A stretch of 5,266 nt of DNA, taken from contig MEUF01000078.1 of assembly GCA_001771615.1 (NCBI GenBank), positions 1 through 5,266 of the forward strand, read 5' to 3'. The position numbers and the translations under genes are program-made. Below, one piece after another: positions 4,458 to 5,266 of the stretch (its first letter is position 1; each line of letters begins with the position of its first letter). Source of the stretch: a candidate division WOR-1 bacterium RIFOXYB2_FULL_48_7 (GTDB lineage: Bacteria; Margulisbacteria; WOR-1; O2-12-FULL-45-9; XYB2-FULL-48-7). The notes beneath the pieces were generated by a model. The model was not told the DNA's origin. It searched no databases and was given only the letters and a program-made list of their open reading frames with translations.

Positions 4458-5266
4458 ATGGATTATATCGGATATTCATTGCTGGCCGGCCTGATTGGCG
4501 TGATTTTTTCGACCATATTATTTATTCGTGTTCTTCGTCAGCCGGTGAATGACGAAAAGATGAGCGGCATCGCTGCGCTGATTCATGAGGGAGCCATGGT
4601 CTACCTCAATCGGCAATACAAGGCGATTTTTATATTCATGCTGTTGATGTCTGGTGCGCTGATCTATCTGATCAATGTCTATGTGGCCTTGGCTTATCTT
4701 TTGGGCGGATTTTGTTCCATGCTGGCTGGCTGGATAGGGATGAATGCCGCTACCCGGGCAAATGTCCGGACCGCTAAGGCGGCCGCGGGCAAAGATCAAT
4801 TTAAAGCTCTGGAGATTGCTTTTTCGGGTGGGGCAGTCATGGGGATGACGGTGGCCTCAATCGGTGTTTTGGGGATTGCCGGATTACTTTTTTTCTTTAA
4901 GGGAGTGATTCTTAAAACTCTTGTTTTAGGCGGGTTTTCCATGGGAGCCTCTTCGGTCGCCCTTTTTGCCAGAGTCGGCGGGGGGATTTATACCAAGTCG
5001 GCTGATGTCGGGGCAGATTTAGTTGGCAAAGTCGAGGCGGGTATTCCCGAAGATGACCCGCGCAACCCCGCGGTGATTGCTGACAATGTCGGTGATAATG
5101 TCGGTGATGTGGCCGGCATGGGGGCGGACTTGTTTGAATCATATGTCGGGTCGGTGGTGGCCACCATTGCTCTCGGGGCCTTAATGGCGACGGCAACTTT
5201 CCAATGGATGGTCCTCCCGCTGGCCCTGATTGCTGCGGGGACAATCTGTTCAATCATTGGGGTTTT
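4458..5266 (+). CDS. hppA: Membrane-bound ion-pumping pyrophosphatase (3' part cut off)
   Basis: An integral inner-membrane enzyme that couples hydrolysis of PPi to outward pumping of H+ or Na+. The first 269 residues are visible, of about 650-750 expected with some 16 membrane helices. Hydrophobic segments are seen at about 5-25, 55-96, 120-147, 155-171 and 230-269. The family signature is complete: GGGIYTKSADVGADLVGK (174-191), where the substrate/Mg loop starts, then EAGIPEDDPRNP (193-204) and ADNVGDNVGDVAGMGADLFESY (208-229). The start is set by the ribosome site, and the short helix before RQP (27-29) is usual for bacterial members. E227 in ADLFES sits where the Thermotoga Na+-pump has its gate Glu (D-L-F-E), not a turn later as in plant H+ pumps. 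This fits Na+, Na+/H+ or FES-type H+ pumps. The residue that separates K+-dependent from K+-independent forms lies beyond the right edge. Confidence 0.96.
   Translation, partial: MDYIGYSLLAGLIGVIFSTILFIRVLRQPVNDEKMSGIAALIHEGAMVYLNRQYKAIFIFMLLMSGALIYLINVYVALAYLLGGFCSMLAGWIGMNAATRANVRTAKAAAGKDQFKALEIAFSGGAVMGMTVASIGVLGIAGLLFFFKGVILKTLVLGGFSMGASSVALFARVGGGIYTKSADVGADLVGKVEAGIPEDDPRNPAVIADNVGDNVGDVAGMGADLFESYVGSVVATIALGALMATATFQWMVLPLALIAAGTICSIIGV

Noticed and set aside
4912..5257. Two minus-strand open frames opposite hppA
   Set aside because: Low-complexity, Pro/Arg/Ser-rich or Ala/Ser-rich translations typical of the antisense of a GC-rich membrane protein gene.
1..5266. tRNA, rRNA, CRISPR array, transposon ends or phage genes
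   Set aside because: None seen: nearly all bases are in six conserved housekeeping-type genes, and the two gaps (69 and 50 bp) are accounted for by promoters.

Overview
The window is a gene-dense bacterial segment with no RNA genes, insertion sequences or CRISPR. It holds six protein genes, all recognisable or placed in a family, and leaves under 70 bases between any two genes. Base composition is roughly balanced by eye. Bacterial origin is supported by RarA, Shine-Dalgarno sites and sigma70-like TATAAT boxes. A membrane-bound pyrophosphatase and a deaminase-type nucleoside salvage route would suit an anaerobic or energy-limited organism, possibly from an uncultivated lineage, but the sequence alone does not fix the phylum.

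Layout, left to right: (1) rarA, minus strand, with its 3' end cut by the left edge. (2) A 69-bp divergent promoter region. (3) hpt and a methylthioinosine/purine nucleoside phosphorylase gene, plus strand, overlapping by 4 nt. (4) Converging on these with a 32-nt tail-to-tail overlap, a minus-strand pair: an MTA/SAH deaminase gene (mtaD) and, upstream of it with zero spacing, a JAMM/MPN+ metallopeptidase gene. (5) A 50-bp divergent promoter region. (6) hppA, plus strand, with its 3' part cut by the right edge.

The central genes make a coherent pathway. MtaD would deaminate 5'-methylthioadenosine (or 5'-deoxyadenosine or S-adenosylhomocysteine) to the inosine analogue. The phosphorylase carries Asn/Ala where adenine-specific MTA phosphorylases carry Asp/Asp, so it should split a 6-oxopurine nucleoside to hypoxanthine plus a sugar 1-phosphate. 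Hpt then returns hypoxanthine to IMP and releases PPi. This is a deaminate-first version of SAM by-product salvage. The JAMM peptidase is co-transcribed with the deaminase and has no obvious role in the pathway, which makes it the most open question here.

Both divergent regions share an 11-bp sequence containing an extended -10 box (TGTTATAAT on the minus strand). It lies so close to the minus-strand ATG that rarA and the JAMM gene are probably transcribed without leaders, whereas hpt and hppA on the plus strand have short leaders with purine-rich ribosome sites.
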